Origin: Bacteroidales bacterium
GTDB lineage: Bacteria; Bacteroidota; Bacteroidia; Bacteroidales; UBA1715
Assembly (NCBI GenBank): GCA_017642535.1
Contig: JAGCOW010000057.1
Span: 20,968-84,967 of the forward strand
Direction of reading: 5' to 3'
DNA length: 64,000 nt
The translations under genes were made by a program, and so were the position numbers. Under the pieces are notes generated by a model, which saw only the letters and a program-made list of their open reading frames with translations, made no database searches and was not told where the DNA came from. Every line of letters starts with the position of its first letter. The first letter of the stretch is position 1. Positions 44,102-56,180 of this stretch are shown piece after piece.

Positions 44102-45280
44102 ATGAAAAATTTTATTCTATTTGACACTGAGGTTCGTGATGCATTGAAACCGTTTACGTTTACTCGTCCCGTTTCCGAAATTCGTTGCGGAATACTTACC
44201 ATTACCGAAAAATGGAACAAACGTCTGCAAACGACGTGTTCGTTCAAAACAGCCGAATATTTGCAGCAAAAATTCCAATTACGAGATATAGGCGACAACA
44301 TATATATAAATAGTGCGGTTTTTCCAACGCAAGAAATTGCCGAAGCGGTTCTGAACTTGGAAGAAAATGCAGTTCTGACGACAGAAAAATCGTGGATTGC
44401 GGCACGTGTGAAATCGTTACTGAACGAAACAGAACTGTCGTCGTTGCGACAAATTCCGTTTTCGGGCGAATGTAAGCAGTTGGAACATCTTTGGAACATT
44501 TTTCAATTCAATCCTGATGAGATAAATGCTGATTTTGAATTAGTCACGGCTGGTCGTCAGTCGCAAAAAATAAGCGAAACAAATCGTGTTATTTGCCCTG
44601 AGAATGTTTTTATCGAAGAAGGGGCAAAGGTTGAATTTTCTATTATCAATGCTTCGGCTGGCAAAGTGTATATTGGGAGAGATGCCGAAATATGGGAAAA
44701 TGCCGTCATTCGTGCTCCGTTTGCAATGAACGAGCACGCCGTGGTGAAAATGTCGGCGAAGATATACGAAGGAACAACCATCGGACCATATTCCAAAGTT
44801 GGTGGCGAAGTACAGAACTCCGTCATTATTGGCTATTCCAACAAGGGACACGATGGCTATTTGGGAAATTCGGTGCTTGGCGAATGGTGCAATTTAGGTG
44901 CCGACACAAATAACTCTAATCTGAAGAATGACTATTCTCCAGTGAAGATTTGGAATTATGCGACGCGACATTTTGAAAATTCTGGATTACAATTTTGTGG
45001 CCTGATGATGGGCGACCATTCCAAGTCGGCAATCAATACGATGTTTAATACGGGAACTGTTGTCGGCGTTTGTGCCAACATATACGGTGGCGGATTTCCT
45101 CGAAATTTCATACCGTCGTTTTCGCGAGGCGGAGCACAGGGCATAGAAGAGAATTTCTTGTCTAAGGCGTGCGAAACGGCAAAACGAGTATATGCCCGCC
45201 GTCATAAGGAATTTGATGACGTGGAGACTGCAATTTTGACAACAATTTTCGAAGAAACACGACAAAATCGTATTTTTTAG
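44102..45280 (+). CDS. GlmU-like sugar nucleotidyltransferase of the Bacteroidetes type
   Basis: 392 residues. N-terminus MKNFILFDTEVRDALKPFTFTRPVSEIRCG is the start of the alternative GlmU family of Bacteroidetes, in which the uridylyltransferase domain is diverged. The C-terminal part (about 175-330) is a left-handed beta-helix (VYIGRDAEIWENAVIRAPFAMNEHAVV, IYEGTTIGPYSKVGGEVQNSVIIGY) as in acyltransferases. Expected role: UDP-N-acetylglucosamine or related sugar-nucleotide synthesis for the envelope. First housekeeping gene after the island; lon follows after 71 bases. Confidence 0.88.
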   Translation: MKNFILFDTEVRDALKPFTFTRPVSEIRCGILTITEKWNKRLQTTCSFKTAEYLQQKFQLRDIGDNIYINSAVFPTQEIAEAVLNLEENAVLTTEKSWIAARVKSLLNETELSSLRQIPFSGECKQLEHLWNIFQFNPDEINADFELVTAGRQSQKISETNRVICPENVFIEEGAKVEFSIINASAGKVYIGRDAEIWENAVIRAPFAMNEHAVVKMSAKIYEGTTIGPYSKVGGEVQNSVIIGYSNKGHDGYLGNSVLGEWCNLGADTNNSNLKNDYSPVKIWNYATRHFENSGLQFCGLMMGDHSKSAINTMFNTGTVVGVCANIYGGGFPRNFIPSFSRGGAQGIEENFLSKACETAKRVYARRHKEFDDVETAILTTIFEETRQNRIF

Positions 45281-45351
45281 TCATTGGCATACCATTTGAC
45301 TTAATGAAATTGTGAGAAATTTTATGCACAAAACTGACATTTTGACTTTTT

Positions 45352-47787
45352 ATGGCAAATTCAAATAAGAACGATTTTACAGAATTATTGATGAGCTCAA
45401 TTAGCTCTAACGCAGAAATAATACCGATTGTGACGGATGAGGATGTAAAAATCCAACATACCGAAGACATTCCCGATATTCTGCCAATTTTACCGCTCAA
45501 GAATGCAATTTTGTTTCCTGGCATTGTTATGCCTATAACCGTCGGTAGGGAACAGTCTATTCGGCTTATTCGCGAATATAATAAGAAATCAAGACTCATA
45601 GGAACGGCAACGCAGCGTGACCCACAAGTGGAGAAACCTGTCTTGGCCGATTTGTTCAACGTCGGCACCGTCGCAAAAATATTGAAATTGCTTGAAATGC
45701 CCGATGGCACTACGATGGTGATTCTTCAAGGTGTATCGCGTATAGCAATTATGGAACAAATTCAGCACGAACCATATATGATGTGTAACGTGGTTCGCAG
45801 AAACGACGTGAAACCGATTCGTGACAAAGAATTCGACGCAATCATTTCCTCAGTGAAGGATATGTCGGTGAAAGTGGTGAAAATGTCATCGCAAATACCG
45901 AAAGAATCAATGTTTGCAATAAAAAACATTTCCGACGCCACGTTCATTGTGAATTTTATGTCGTCGAACGTTGACGCTCCGGTTGACAAGAAAATAGCTC
46001 TGCTCGACATTGATGACTTGAAGTCGCGTGCAATTATGTTGATGCAACTCTTGTCGCAACAGCTGCAAATTCTTGAAATAAAAAATGATATTCTGACAAA
46101 AACTCGTCAGGATATTGACCAGCAACAACGAGACTATTTCTTGCACCAACAAATGAAACAGATTCAGAATGAGTTGGGGGAGGAGTCGATTGACGCTGAA
46201 ATAGAAAAATTCCGTGAAAAGGCAAAAGATAAAAAATGGTCGAAGGAAATCGCGGAACATTTTGAAAAAGAGTTAGTTAAGTTGAGCCGTGTCGGAACAC
46301 ATTCTCCTGATTATTCGGTGCAATATTCTTATGTGCAAACCTTGGTCGAACTGCCGTGGAATGAGTATTCCGAGGATAACTTTGACTTGAACAATGCCGA
46401 GAAAGTTTTGAATGCCGACCATTACGGTTTGGACAAGGTGAAAAAACGTATTTTGGAACACCTTGCCGTTCTCAAACTGAAAAACGATATGAAATCGCCA
46501 ATCCTTTGTCTGTACGGACCTCCGGGTGTCGGAAAAACATCGTTGGGCAAGTCGATAGCCCGTGCCTTGGGTCGAAAGTATTGCCGAATGTCGTTGGGCG
46601 GTTTGCACGATGAATCGGAAATCCGTGGTCATAGAAAAACCTATATCGGTGCAATGCCCGGACGAATTATCCAAAATTTGAAGAAAGTGAAGACTTCAAA
46701 TCCTGTCTTTGTATTGGACGAAGTCGATAAAGTCGGCCGTGATGTGCACGGCGACCCGGAATCGGCATTGTTGGAGGTTTTGGACCCCGAACAAAATAAC
46801 ACGTTCTACGACAATTATCTGGAACTTGACTATGATTTGTCGAAAGTGATGTTCATTGCGACGGCAAACAATATCGAGTCAATTTCTCCCGCTCTTCGCG
46901 ATAGAATGGAGATGATTGACATTTCTGGCTATATCGCCGAAGAAAAGATAGAGATTGCAAAACGTCACTTGGTTCCTAATCAATTGAAAGCAAACGGGTT
47001 GGGCGAAAAAGCATTGAAATTTCCTGCCAAGACGATTGAATATATCATAATAAATCATACTCGTGAATCGGGTGTTCGTCTGCTTGACAAGAAAATTGCC
47101 GAAATCATCCGTGGATATGCGCAAAAAATCGTCCGTGGCGAGGAATTTTCACCGACAGTTTCCGTTGACGATGTGAAGTCAATTCTTGGAAAACCTGATT
47201 TCTATTCTGAAATATACGAAGGAAACGACTTTGCAGGCGTCGTAACCGGTTTGGCGTGGACCGCCGTCGGTGGCGAGATTTTGTACATTGAGACAAGTTT
47301 TAGCAAAGGAAAGGGAGCGTTGACGCTGACGGGAAACCTCGGAAACGTGATGAAGGAATCTGCCACGATTGCGTTGGAGTACGTCAAGGCACACGCTGCT
47401 CGTTTCGGTTTGGACACGTTCGACTTTGAAAACACTAACATTCACTTGCACGTGCCCGAAGGCGCTATTCCTAAAGATGGTCCGTCAGCAGGAATCACAA
47501 TGGCTACATCGATAGTGAGTGCGCTGACACACCGAAAAGTCCGCAAACGTATCGCTATGACGGGTGAAATCACGTTGCGGGGAAAAGTGTTGCCCGTAGG
47601 CGGTATAAAAGAGAAAATTTTAGCAGCAAAACGTGCTGGTATTCAAGAAATTATACTTTGCTCGCAAAACGAAAAAGACATAAACGAAATAGGCGATATG
47701 TATCTGAAAGGACTTACGTTCAAATATGTGAACGAAGTCACAGAAGTGATAGATTACGCCTTGTTACAGGAAAAATCCACAAAATAA
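45352..47787 (+). CDS. lon: ATP-dependent protease Lon
   Basis: 811 residues. N-terminal substrate domain ([23 protein letters not shown]), coiled middle, AAA module with Walker [16 protein letters not shown] (about 383-397) and Walker [10 protein letters not shown], and a C-terminal protease domain with the catalytic Ser in [12 protein letters not shown] and the Lys in [14 protein letters not shown]. Cytoplasmic quality-control protease. Closed by an intrinsic terminator. Annotation is firm. Confidence 0.98.
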   Translation: MANSNKNDFTELLMSSISSNAEIIPIVTDEDVKIQHTEDIPDILPILPLKNAILFPGIVMPITVGREQSIRLIREYNKKSRLIGTATQRDPQVEKPVLADLFNVGTVAKILKLLEMPDGTTMVILQGVSRIAIMEQIQHEPYMMCNVVRRNDVKPIRDKEFDAIISSVKDMSVKVVKMSSQIPKESMFAIKNISDATFIVNFMSSNVDAPVDKKIALLDIDDLKSRAIMLMQLLSQQLQILEIKNDILTKTRQDIDQQQRDYFLHQQMKQIQNELGEESIDAEIEKFREKAKDKKWSKEIAEHFEKELVKLSRVGTHSPDYSVQYSYVQTLVELPWNEYSEDNFDLNNAEKVLNADHYGLDKVKKRILEHLAVLKLKNDMKSPILCLYGPPGVGKTSLGKSIARALGRKYCRMSLGGLHDESEIRGHRKTYIGAMPGRIIQNLKKVKTSNPVFVLDEVDKVGRDVHGDPESALLEVLDPEQNNTFYDNYLELDYDLSKVMFIATANNIESISPALRDRMEMIDISGYIAEEKIEIAKRHLVPNQLKANGLGEKALKFPAKTIEYIIINHTRESGVRLLDKKIAEIIRGYAQKIVRGEEFSPTVSVDDVKSILGKPDFYSEIYEGNDFAGVVTGLAWTAVGGEILYIETSFSKGKGALTLTGNLGNVMKESATIALEYVKAHAARFGLDTFDFENTNIHLHVPEGAIPKDGPSAGITMATSIVSALTHRKVRKRIAMTGEITLRGKVLPVGGIKEKILAAKRAGIQEIILCSQNEKDINEIGDMYLKGLTFKYVNEVTEVIDYALLQEKSTK

Positions 47788-47807
47788 AAACTGTAGCGGA
47801 TACGATT

Positions 47808-49516
<1,709 letters not shown>

Positions 49517-49586
49517 TTCACAATGGTTAATATCTTTTTGAAAAATTATAAAAAAGAATAGACGAAATACGTTCGGTAATTAAAGA

Positions 49587-49594
49587 TATTTTTG
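49587..49594 (+). promoter_or_regulatory. serC promoter -7 box
   Basis: TATTTTTG, consensus match, 33 bases before the serC ATG. Confidence 0.65.
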
Positions 49595-49627
49595 CACTTT
49601 TGTGGGCGAAAAAATTTTAATATCAAA

Positions 49628-50695
49628 ATGAAAAAACATAATTTCAATGCAGGACCGTCCATATTGCCTCGCGAGGTGATTGAAGACACTGCCAAGGCAG
49701 TTTTGGACTTCGAAAACGATGGACTTTCAATTTTAGAGATCAGCCATAGAGCTAAGAACTTTCAACCGGTAGTTGACGAGGCTGTCTCCTTGTTCAAAGA
49801 ATTGTTGGACATTCCTGAAGGATACTCCGTTATATTCCTCGGTGGAGGAGCAAGTTTGGAATTCTGTATGATTCCTTACAACTTCTTGGAAAAGAAAGCT
49901 GCGTACTTGAATACGGGCGTTTGGGCTAAAAAAGCCATGAAGGAAGCAAAACTTTTTGGTGAAGTAGTAGAGGTGGCTTCGTCGGCTGACGCTAACTATA
50001 CGTTCATTCCAAAGAATTTCACTATCCCGACGGATGCTGACTATTTCCATATCACGACAAACAATACTATATATGGTACTGAATTGTTGAAAGATTTGGA
50101 TTCTCCAGTGCCAATGTTCGCCGATATGTCTTCGGATATTTTCTCTCGTCCTGTTGACGTTTCAAAATATGGCGTGATTTACGGTGGTGCACAAAAGAAC
50201 TTGGCACCTGCTGGTGTTACGTTCGTTGTGATTAAGAATGATTTGCTTGGCAAAGTTTCTCGTCAAATCCCTACGATGCTTGATTATCGTACGCACATCG
50301 ACGGAAATTCATTGTTCAACACACCTCCTGTATTGCCAATCTATTCGGCTTTGTTGAACTTGCGTTGGTTGAAGAAACAAGGTGGTGTTAAGGAAATGGA
50401 ACGCCGCAATATTGAAAAAGCTAACTTGCTTTACGATGCAATCGACAACAGTAAGATTTTCGTCGGAACTGCGAAAGCTGAAGACCGTTCAAGAATGAAC
50501 ATCTGCTTCGTGATGAAAGAAGAATACAAAGAAAAAGAGGCAGATTTCTTGAAATTCGCTCAGGAAAGAGGAATGGTCGGCGTGAAAGGTCACCGCTCAG
50601 TAGGAGGTTTCCGTGCTTCTTGCTACAATGCTCTTCCAAAAGAAAGCGTTCAGGCGTTGATTGATTGCATGAAAGAATTTGAGAGAACAATTTAA
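49628..50695 (+). CDS. serC: Phosphoserine aminotransferase
   Basis: 355 residues from [17 protein letters not shown]; upstream extension rejected because it enters the promoter. PLP fold-type I enzyme for 3-phosphohydroxypyruvate to phosphoserine. Motifs: [16 protein letters not shown], the PLP-lysine segment [12 protein letters not shown], and [18 protein letters not shown]. Upstream of serA with a hairpin between; the pair makes two successive serine-pathway steps (SerA first). Confidence 0.97.
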   Translation: MKKHNFNAGPSILPREVIEDTAKAVLDFENDGLSILEISHRAKNFQPVVDEAVSLFKELLDIPEGYSVIFLGGGASLEFCMIPYNFLEKKAAYLNTGVWAKKAMKEAKLFGEVVEVASSADANYTFIPKNFTIPTDADYFHITTNNTIYGTELLKDLDSPVPMFADMSSDIFSRPVDVSKYGVIYGGAQKNLAPAGVTFVVIKNDLLGKVSRQIPTMLDYRTHIDGNSLFNTPPVLPIYSALLNLRWLKKQGGVKEMERRNIEKANLLYDAIDNSKIFVGTAKAEDRSRMNICFVMKEEYKEKEADFLKFAQERGMVGVKGHRSVGGFRASCYNALPKESVQALIDCMKEFERTI

Positions 50696-50715
50696 TTCAA
50701 TCGTATAACAACGAA

Positions 50716-50742
50716 GGAGAAAGTTCAGCTTTCTCCTTTTTT
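50716..50742 (+). terminator. Intrinsic terminator or attenuator between serC and serA
   Basis: GGAGAAAG / CTTTCTCC with a TTCAG loop and six Ts. serA starts 13 bases after the T tract, so it may only partly stop transcription, adjusting serA to serC. Confidence 0.8.
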
Positions 50743-50754
50743 AATTTTATAGAA

Positions 50755-51675
50755 ATGACAAAAGTACTTGTTGCTACAGAAAAACCATTCGCCAAAGCGG
50801 CTGTAGATGGTATTAAAGAAATCGTTGAAAAAGCAGGTTTTACATTTGCTTTGTTGGAATCTTACACTGAAAAATCTGCATTGTTGCAAGCTGTTGCCGA
50901 CGCTGACGCTCTTATCATCAGAAGTGATAAAGTTGATGCTGAAGTGTTGGACGCTGCAAAAAATCTTAAAATTGTTGTTCGTGCCGGTGCCGGTTACGAC
51001 AATGTTGACTTGGCTGCCGCAACAGCTCACAATGTAGTTGTAATGAACACTCCAGGTCAAAACGCCAATGCTGTTGCCGAATTGGTATTCGGTTTGTTGG
51101 TTTTCGCCGTTCGTAATTTCTTCAACGGAAAATCTGGTTCAGAATTGATGGGCAAGAAACTTGGTATCTTGGCGTTTGGTAACGTTGGCCGTAATGTTGC
51201 CCGTGTTGCCAAAGGTTTTGGCATGGAAGTGTATGCATACGACGCATATTGTCCTGCAGAAGTTATCGAAGCTGCTGGCGTTAAGGCAGTTGCAAATCAG
51301 AACGAATTGTTCAAGACGTGCGATGTTGTTTCTTTGCACATTCCTGCAACTCCAGAAACAATCAACAGCATCAACTACGATATGGTTAACCAGATGAAGA
51401 AAGGTGGTATTTTGGTTAACACAGCACGTAAAGAAGTTATTGACGAAGCTGGTTTGATTAAATTGATGACGGAACGTGCTGATTTGAAGTATGTTACTGA
51501 CATTATGCCAGCCGCTAACGATGAATTTGCTAAATTCGAAGGCCGTTATTTCTCAACTCCTAAGAAAATGGGTGCACAAACCTCCGAAGCAAACATCAAC
51601 GCCGGTTTGGCAGCAGCTCGTCAAATCGTTTCTTTCATCACAACAGGTGACAAGAAATTTCAAGTGAATAAATAA
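50755..51675 (+). CDS. serA: D-3-phosphoglycerate dehydrogenase (short form)
   Basis: 306 residues without an ACT domain, so probably not feedback-inhibited by serine in the usual way. NAD-binding motif GILAFGNVGRNVARVAKGFGM, substrate-arginine region NTARKEVIDEAGL, and a short C-terminus. First step of serine synthesis. No separate promoter box; likely read through from serC. Confidence 0.96.
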   Translation: MTKVLVATEKPFAKAAVDGIKEIVEKAGFTFALLESYTEKSALLQAVADADALIIRSDKVDAEVLDAAKNLKIVVRAGAGYDNVDLAAATAHNVVVMNTPGQNANAVAELVFGLLVFAVRNFFNGKSGSELMGKKLGILAFGNVGRNVARVAKGFGMEVYAYDAYCPAEVIEAAGVKAVANQNELFKTCDVVSLHIPATPETINSINYDMVNQMKKGGILVNTARKEVIDEAGLIKLMTERADLKYVTDIMPAANDEFAKFEGRYFSTPKKMGAQTSEANINAGLAAARQIVSFITTGDKKFQVNK

Positions 51676-51703
51676 GATTTAATCATAAATCTACATTGAA
51701 GTT

Positions 51704-51742
51704 AAGGGATTTCCGTGAGGGAGTCCCTTTTTTATTCGCCGC
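51704..51742 (+). terminator. serA terminator, left copy of a 39-base direct repeat
   Basis: AAGGGA (51704-51709) pairs with TCCCTT (51724-51729) and a T tract follows. TTAAGGGATTTCCGTGAGG through ATTCGCCG recurs at 53224-53264, bounding a 1.5-kb segment. Confidence 0.75.
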
Positions 51743-51783
51743 AACTGCAAATTCCGAAACACAAAACCAACATTTCCATCCGC

Positions 51784-51833
51784 AATTTTTCCCTCTTAAT
51801 TCCTAATTTTTAATTAAAAAGTCCTATTTTTAC
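51784..51833 (+). repeat. 50-bp direct repeat, left copy
   Basis: AATTTTTCCCTCTTAATTCC to GTCCTATTTTTAC, identical over 50 bases to 52814-52863. The end CCTATTTTTAC resembles a -7 box, so each copy may carry a promoter. Confidence 0.85.
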
Positions 51834-51942
51834 CCCAAGTTCACGCCGAAGCATTTTTTATGCGGTTGGGTGGGCTAAAGCCGTAATAATAAGTGTATTA
51901 TGCAAAAAAGAGTAAATATGTTAAATTTTAAACCATATAATC

Positions 51943-52809
51943 ATGACAGAAAACACACAGATTAAAATGTTTGAGAATCGCAAAGTTCGTACTGTTTGGG
52001 ACAAAGAATCAGAAGAGTGGTATTTTTCGGTAGTTGATGTAATTGCTGTTCTAACGGATAGTGAGCGTCCAAGAAAATATTGGAATGATTTGAAAAAGAA
52101 GTTGTTAGAGGAGGGCAGTGAGTTGTCCGAAAAAATCGGACAACTGAAAATGCCCAGTAATGATGGGAAAATGTACAAAACAGATGTTATGACCACTCAA
52201 CAACTTTTTCGATTGATTCAGTCTGTTCCGTCGCCGAAGGCGGAACCGTTCAAACTGTGGATGGCACAAGTTGCGAAAGAACGCCTTGATGAAATGCAAG
52301 ACCCTGAACTCACGATAAATCGTGCAATGCAGGAATACAGGGCGCTTGGTTATTCTGAGAATTGGATAAATCAGCGGTTAAAATCTATTGAAGTCCGCAA
52401 AGACCTTACCGATGAATGGAAAAAGCATGGACTGAAAGAAGGTGTGCAATTTGCCACTCTCACCGATATTATTTACAAAACGTGGTCGGGGAAAAACACA
52501 AAAGAATATAAAGAATTCAAGGGGCTGAAGAAAGAGAATCTTCGCGATAATATGACGAACAAAGAATTGGTTTTGAACATGTTGGCGGAACTTTCAACCA
52601 AGGAAATTTCAGAAGCAGGAATGCCACAAAATTTTTCCGACCACATCAAAAATGCCGTTGATGGTGCCACGATTGCAAAAAATGCCCGTAGGGAACTTGA
52701 ACAGAAAACAGGGAAATCTGTTGTGTCGCCTCTTAATGCCCGCAATGCATTAGGTTTGTCTGGCGATGCACAAAACACCTTGTTGTTGAGTAACGAAGAA
52801 GAGAACTAA
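51943..52809 (+). CDS. BRO-N domain protein (phage antirepressor-like, DinD-related)
   Basis: 288 residues. N-terminal BRO domain (FENRKVRTVWDKESEEWYFSVVDVIAVLTDS, TTQQLFRLIQSVPSPKAEPFKLW) as in phage antirepressors; C-terminal part (RAMQEYRALGYSENWINQRL, ATLTDIIYKTWSGKNTKEYK) as in DNA-damage-inducible protein D. Nucleic-acid binding expected. Enclosed by identical 50-bp repeats, which suggests it entered as a small mobile piece or by duplication-mediated recombination between serA and DUF1015. Confidence 0.85.
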   Translation: MTENTQIKMFENRKVRTVWDKESEEWYFSVVDVIAVLTDSERPRKYWNDLKKKLLEEGSELSEKIGQLKMPSNDGKMYKTDVMTTQQLFRLIQSVPSPKAEPFKLWMAQVAKERLDEMQDPELTINRAMQEYRALGYSENWINQRLKSIEVRKDLTDEWKKHGLKEGVQFATLTDIIYKTWSGKNTKEYKEFKGLKKENLRDNMTNKELVLNMLAELSTKEISEAGMPQNFSDHIKNAVDGATIAKNARRELEQKTGKSVVSPLNARNALGLSGDAQNTLLLSNEEEN

Positions 52810-52813
52810 TAGT

Positions 52814-52863
52814 AATTTTTCCCTCTTAATTCCTAATTTTTAATTAAAAAGTCCTATTTTTAC
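52814..52863 (+). repeat. 50-bp direct repeat, right copy
   Basis: Identical to 51784-51833, 1030 bases apart, starting 4 bases after the BRO stop codon. Confidence 0.85.
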
Positions 52864-52882
52864 ACCAACCTATTAACGAAAC

Positions 52883-53104
52883 ATGATTAGTAACAAATGT
52901 AAAGGAAAGGCCGTCGAAAAAATAATCCGATTAGAAAAATACGCTGAGAATTTCCACGACCGTTTTCTCATAATTGACGACGTGGTCTATCATTTCGGAG
53001 CAAGTTTCAAAGATTTGGGCAACCGCCTGTTCGCATTCAACAAAATGGGATTGGATAAGAATCTGATTCTTTCGGCTGTGAAAGGTAAATTTGCGAAACC
53101 GTAG
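52883..53104 (+). pseudogene. C-terminal fragment of an ORF6N-type phage-related protein
   Basis: 73 residues. YAENFHDRFLIIDDVVYHFGASFKDLGNRLFAF matches the common C-terminus of ORF6N/KilA-N-like Bacteroidetes proteins (pattern HDRFLIID...YH.GAS.KDLG). The DNA-binding N-terminal domain is missing although an ATG heads the fragment, so it is probably a remnant. Confidence 0.6.
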
Positions 53105-53223
53105 GCGTTTCGGTACGGTAATCATTGTCTCTACAAATCGTTGCAAATGAAAATGTTACAAAATCAAAGGTCGTCGCAAGGCGGCCTTTTTTAATGCGTA
53201 ATTCACAATGCATAATGCACAAT

Positions 53224-53264
53224 TAAGGGATTTCCGTGAGGGAGTCCCTTTTTTTATTCGCCGA
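53224..53264 (+). repeat. Right copy of the serA-terminator repeat
   Basis: Repeats TTAAGGGATTTCCGTGAGG to ATTCGCCG from 51703. Here it would end transcription of the ORF6N fragment. Confidence 0.8.
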
Positions 53265-53346
53265 CTTTTTGTATTTTGCATATGTTTTTGGTTTGTACGT
53301 TTTGAAATTTGAATTCGGTATGTTTTTGACCATTAGACCATTATTT

Positions 53347-54714
53347 ATGAAGAAATTGAATCTAACATTACTATTCTTATTTGCTCTCACACTTATGTCG
53401 TTTGCACAACTGACGAAAAAAGAATGGAGATTGTATCATAAGAATTGGCATCGGCAATTTCCCCAAAAAATCGATAATAAAACAAATTTATCAAAGATAA
53501 TGCAAAAATTATTTTTTACATTTTTTTTCTTAATACATTTATTCATAGTTTCTTTTGCTCAATGGCAACAGATCAATATTGACGATTCCGATTGTATAAA
53601 TTGTAATGAACAAAATAAACAATACCTACGCTATTCTAACAAATGTGTGAAGAAAACATACAAGAAAGACCGCATTGAACAAGGAATCTTGTCATTCGAT
53701 AAGGATAGCGTTTTTGTGATAAATTATGATGAATGCGATATTCAAAGCGTTGTCAAATTTCCACGAATATTAAGCTCTTGTAAATATGATTTTGATAATC
53801 GGAATTTTGAAAACACAGATAAGGCAAGTGTCACCCGAATATTGATAAATAAGCAACAAACAATATTTTCAAATAATTTTATTGAGGATTTACCTTTTCG
53901 TTCGGACGAATACCCAAATTTAAAGGAAATACAATTCTACGGGTATTTCCCGAAGCCAGATTCCTTAGTAATGTTTAAGAAACTACAAAGTATTGCGTAT
54001 GTTGGTTCACAAAACACTGTAATAAATTATTTTAGAGTACCTTGTGAGTTGACTAAAATGGAAAATCTCAGAAGATTGATTCTTTGTAATGCTTATATGG
54101 ATTTTCCTGATTATATAAAAGATTTTCCTAATTTAGAAATGTTGTTCCTTTGCGATAACAAAGTGTGGTATAGCGAGTTAAATGTGTTGTCAATAAAAAC
54201 ATTGAGGTTTTTATATTGCGAAGGACGTGATATGTTTTTTTACCAACCTCTTATTCAATATGTTGCAAATGATGCGGGAGACGGTTTTGCTTGTTATGGA
54301 AATTTTTTCTTACAGAGCGAAGTGTTACATCCAAACTATCCACATGGAATTGTAAATGAGAATAGATTTAATGCAGATACATCATATTTTTTGTACGTTA
54401 CACCAATAGATGACGATGAACAAAAAATACTTGTTAAAGGAATGTCGGTAAATGGAGTTCCTACTGGAGTGTGGTATTTGGAGGGTAAAACGATGGACTT
54501 TTCTAATGGTTTTTCCGTTTCCAAATTAGATAAACACTATATTGAAACAGACGGTTTTATATTTTATATGGACAAATACTGTCGGCAGTGTTATGATTTA
54601 TACGACGACAAAGGCAGATTGCTCGCCGCTTACGATAATGGCAAGTTTTGGGGTGAAATGTCGTATAAAGATACGTTGGATGAATTTATACAAAAATTTG
54701 ATTTTAAAAATTAA
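53347..54714 (+). CDS. Secreted leucine-rich-repeat protein with two signal peptides in one frame
   Basis: 455 residues from ATG 53347. Residues 1-20 (MKKLNLTLLFLFALTLMSFA) are a signal peptide, followed by about 30 residues, then a second complete signal peptide starting at ATG 53500 (MQKLFFTFFFLIHLFIVSFA). The real gene may start at 53500 (404 residues), with the first piece left from another gene fused in frame. After it: CINCNEQ, LRR-like units (YPNLKEIQFYGYF, FKKLQSIAYVGS, MENLRRLILCNAY, FPNLEMLFLCDN), and one MORN-like end (KGMSVNGVPTGVWYLEGK). Same class as the island LRR proteins. Confidence 0.7.
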   Translation: MKKLNLTLLFLFALTLMSFAQLTKKEWRLYHKNWHRQFPQKIDNKTNLSKIMQKLFFTFFFLIHLFIVSFAQWQQINIDDSDCINCNEQNKQYLRYSNKCVKKTYKKDRIEQGILSFDKDSVFVINYDECDIQSVVKFPRILSSCKYDFDNRNFENTDKASVTRILINKQQTIFSNNFIEDLPFRSDEYPNLKEIQFYGYFPKPDSLVMFKKLQSIAYVGSQNTVINYFRVPCELTKMENLRRLILCNAYMDFPDYIKDFPNLEMLFLCDNKVWYSELNVLSIKTLRFLYCEGRDMFFYQPLIQYVANDAGDGFACYGNFFLQSEVLHPNYPHGIVNENRFNADTSYFLYVTPIDDDEQKILVKGMSVNGVPTGVWYLEGKTMDFSNGFSVSKLDKHYIETDGFIFYMDKYCRQCYDLYDDKGRLLAAYDNGKFWGEMSYKDTLDEFIQKFDFKN

Positions 54715-54796
54715 CCTATATGAAAGTTTTGTATGAATCTATAAAATAGAACAATTATTAATTGAATATGGATACGTATCATAACAATAATTTTAC

Positions 54797-54804
54797 TACT
54801 TTTG
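54797..54804 (+). promoter_or_regulatory. DUF1015 promoter -7 box
   Basis: TACTTTTG, consensus match, 106 bases before the start codon. The long 5' UTR holds a small hairpin TTGAG/CTCAA right after the start point. Confidence 0.55.
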
Positions 54805-54910
54805 TGTTGTCTTGAGTTTTTCCCTCAAACTTCTGTATGACAGCGGATTTGTCGGATATTATTCACGATATTGTAAGTCAAATATTATATAAACTTAATT
54901 CTTAATTTTT

Positions 54911-56161
54911 ATGCCAGTAGTAAAGCCATTCAAAGGATTTCGTCCGTGTAACGAAGAATTTGCAAAGAAAATAGCGTCACGTCCGTACGATGTATTGAAC
55001 TCAGAAGAAGCAAAGGCGGAAGCCGGCGACAACAAATATTCGTTCTATCACGTAATTAAGCCGGAAATCGACTTGCCAGCCGATGTGGACTTGCATTCGC
55101 AGTTGGTTTACGACACTGCAAAAGCAAATTTGCAGAAGTTGATTGACGAAAAAGTGCTGATTCAAGACGAAAAACCGTGCTACTATATTTATGCACAAAC
55201 AATGAATGGCCGTACGCAATATGGTATTGTAGGTGGTGCGTATGTTGCTGACTACGAGAATAATATCATTAAAAAACACGAACTTACTCGTCCCGATAAG
55301 GAAGAGGACAGAAGAAACCACGTCCGTCATACGAATTTCAACGCAGAGCCAGTGTTCTTCGCATTTAAGAACAATTTGGAGTTGGATATGATAATCCACG
55401 ATGCAATTTTGGTTGATCCTGTATATAATTTTGTGTCGGAAGACGGCGTAGGACATCACGTGTGGGTAATCGACAACGATGCAAAGATTAAGAGAATTGA
55501 ATATTTGTTCGCCAACGAGGTTGATTGCTTGTACGTTGCCGACGGTCACCACAGAACTGCGGCTGCTGCTGGAGTAGGAGCGGAGCGTCGTGCGGCAAAT
55601 CCTAACCATACGGGCAATGAGGAATACAATTATTTCTTGTCGGTGAATTTCCCTGCAAATCAGTTGACGATTATCGACTACAACCGTGTGTTGAAGGATT
55701 TGAACGGAATGACACCGGACGAATTGCTTTCAAAATTGGAAAAATCGTTCGTGGTTAAGAAAAAAGGCGCGTCGATTTATAAACCGAACAAGTTGCACAA
55801 CTTCTCAATGTACTTGGCAGGCGAGTGGTATTCGTTGACGGCAAAAGAAGGTACATACAACGATTCTGATCCAATCGGAGTGCTTGATGTAACAATACTT
55901 ACAGAACAAGTGCTTTCACCATTATTTGATATTCAAGACTTGCGAAGAAGTCAAAGAATTGATTTTGTTGGTGGTATTCGCGGACTTGGCGAGTTGAAGA
56001 AACGTGTTGATTCTGGCGAAATGCAAGCTGCCTTTGCATTGTATCCTGTTTCTATGGAACAATTGATGAACATTGCCGACAGTGGCGAAATTATGCCTCC
56101 AAAATCAACGTGGTTTGAACCAAAACTTCGAAGCGGATTGATTTTGCATAGTTTAGTATAA
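54911..56161 (+). CDS. DUF1015 family protein
   Basis: 416 residues, the usual length. Family motifs: PFKGFRPCNEEFAKKIASRPYDVLN near the start, and VADGHHRTAAA near residue 218. The family is often next to serC and serA and is thought to take part in serine-related metabolism, possibly as a serine kinase; this is from known neighbourhoods, not shown here. In this genome the serC-serA link is interrupted by 3.2 kb of inserted material and the gene has its own promoter. Confidence 0.92.
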   Translation: MPVVKPFKGFRPCNEEFAKKIASRPYDVLNSEEAKAEAGDNKYSFYHVIKPEIDLPADVDLHSQLVYDTAKANLQKLIDEKVLIQDEKPCYYIYAQTMNGRTQYGIVGGAYVADYENNIIKKHELTRPDKEEDRRNHVRHTNFNAEPVFFAFKNNLELDMIIHDAILVDPVYNFVSEDGVGHHVWVIDNDAKIKRIEYLFANEVDCLYVADGHHRTAAAAGVGAERRAANPNHTGNEEYNYFLSVNFPANQLTIIDYNRVLKDLNGMTPDELLSKLEKSFVVKKKGASIYKPNKLHNFSMYLAGEWYSLTAKEGTYNDSDPIGVLDVTILTEQVLSPLFDIQDLRRSQRIDFVGGIRGLGELKKRVDSGEMQAAFALYPVSMEQLMNIADSGEIMPPKSTWFEPKLRSGLILHSLV

Positions 56162-56180
56162 ATTATAAATCTTGATTCCT

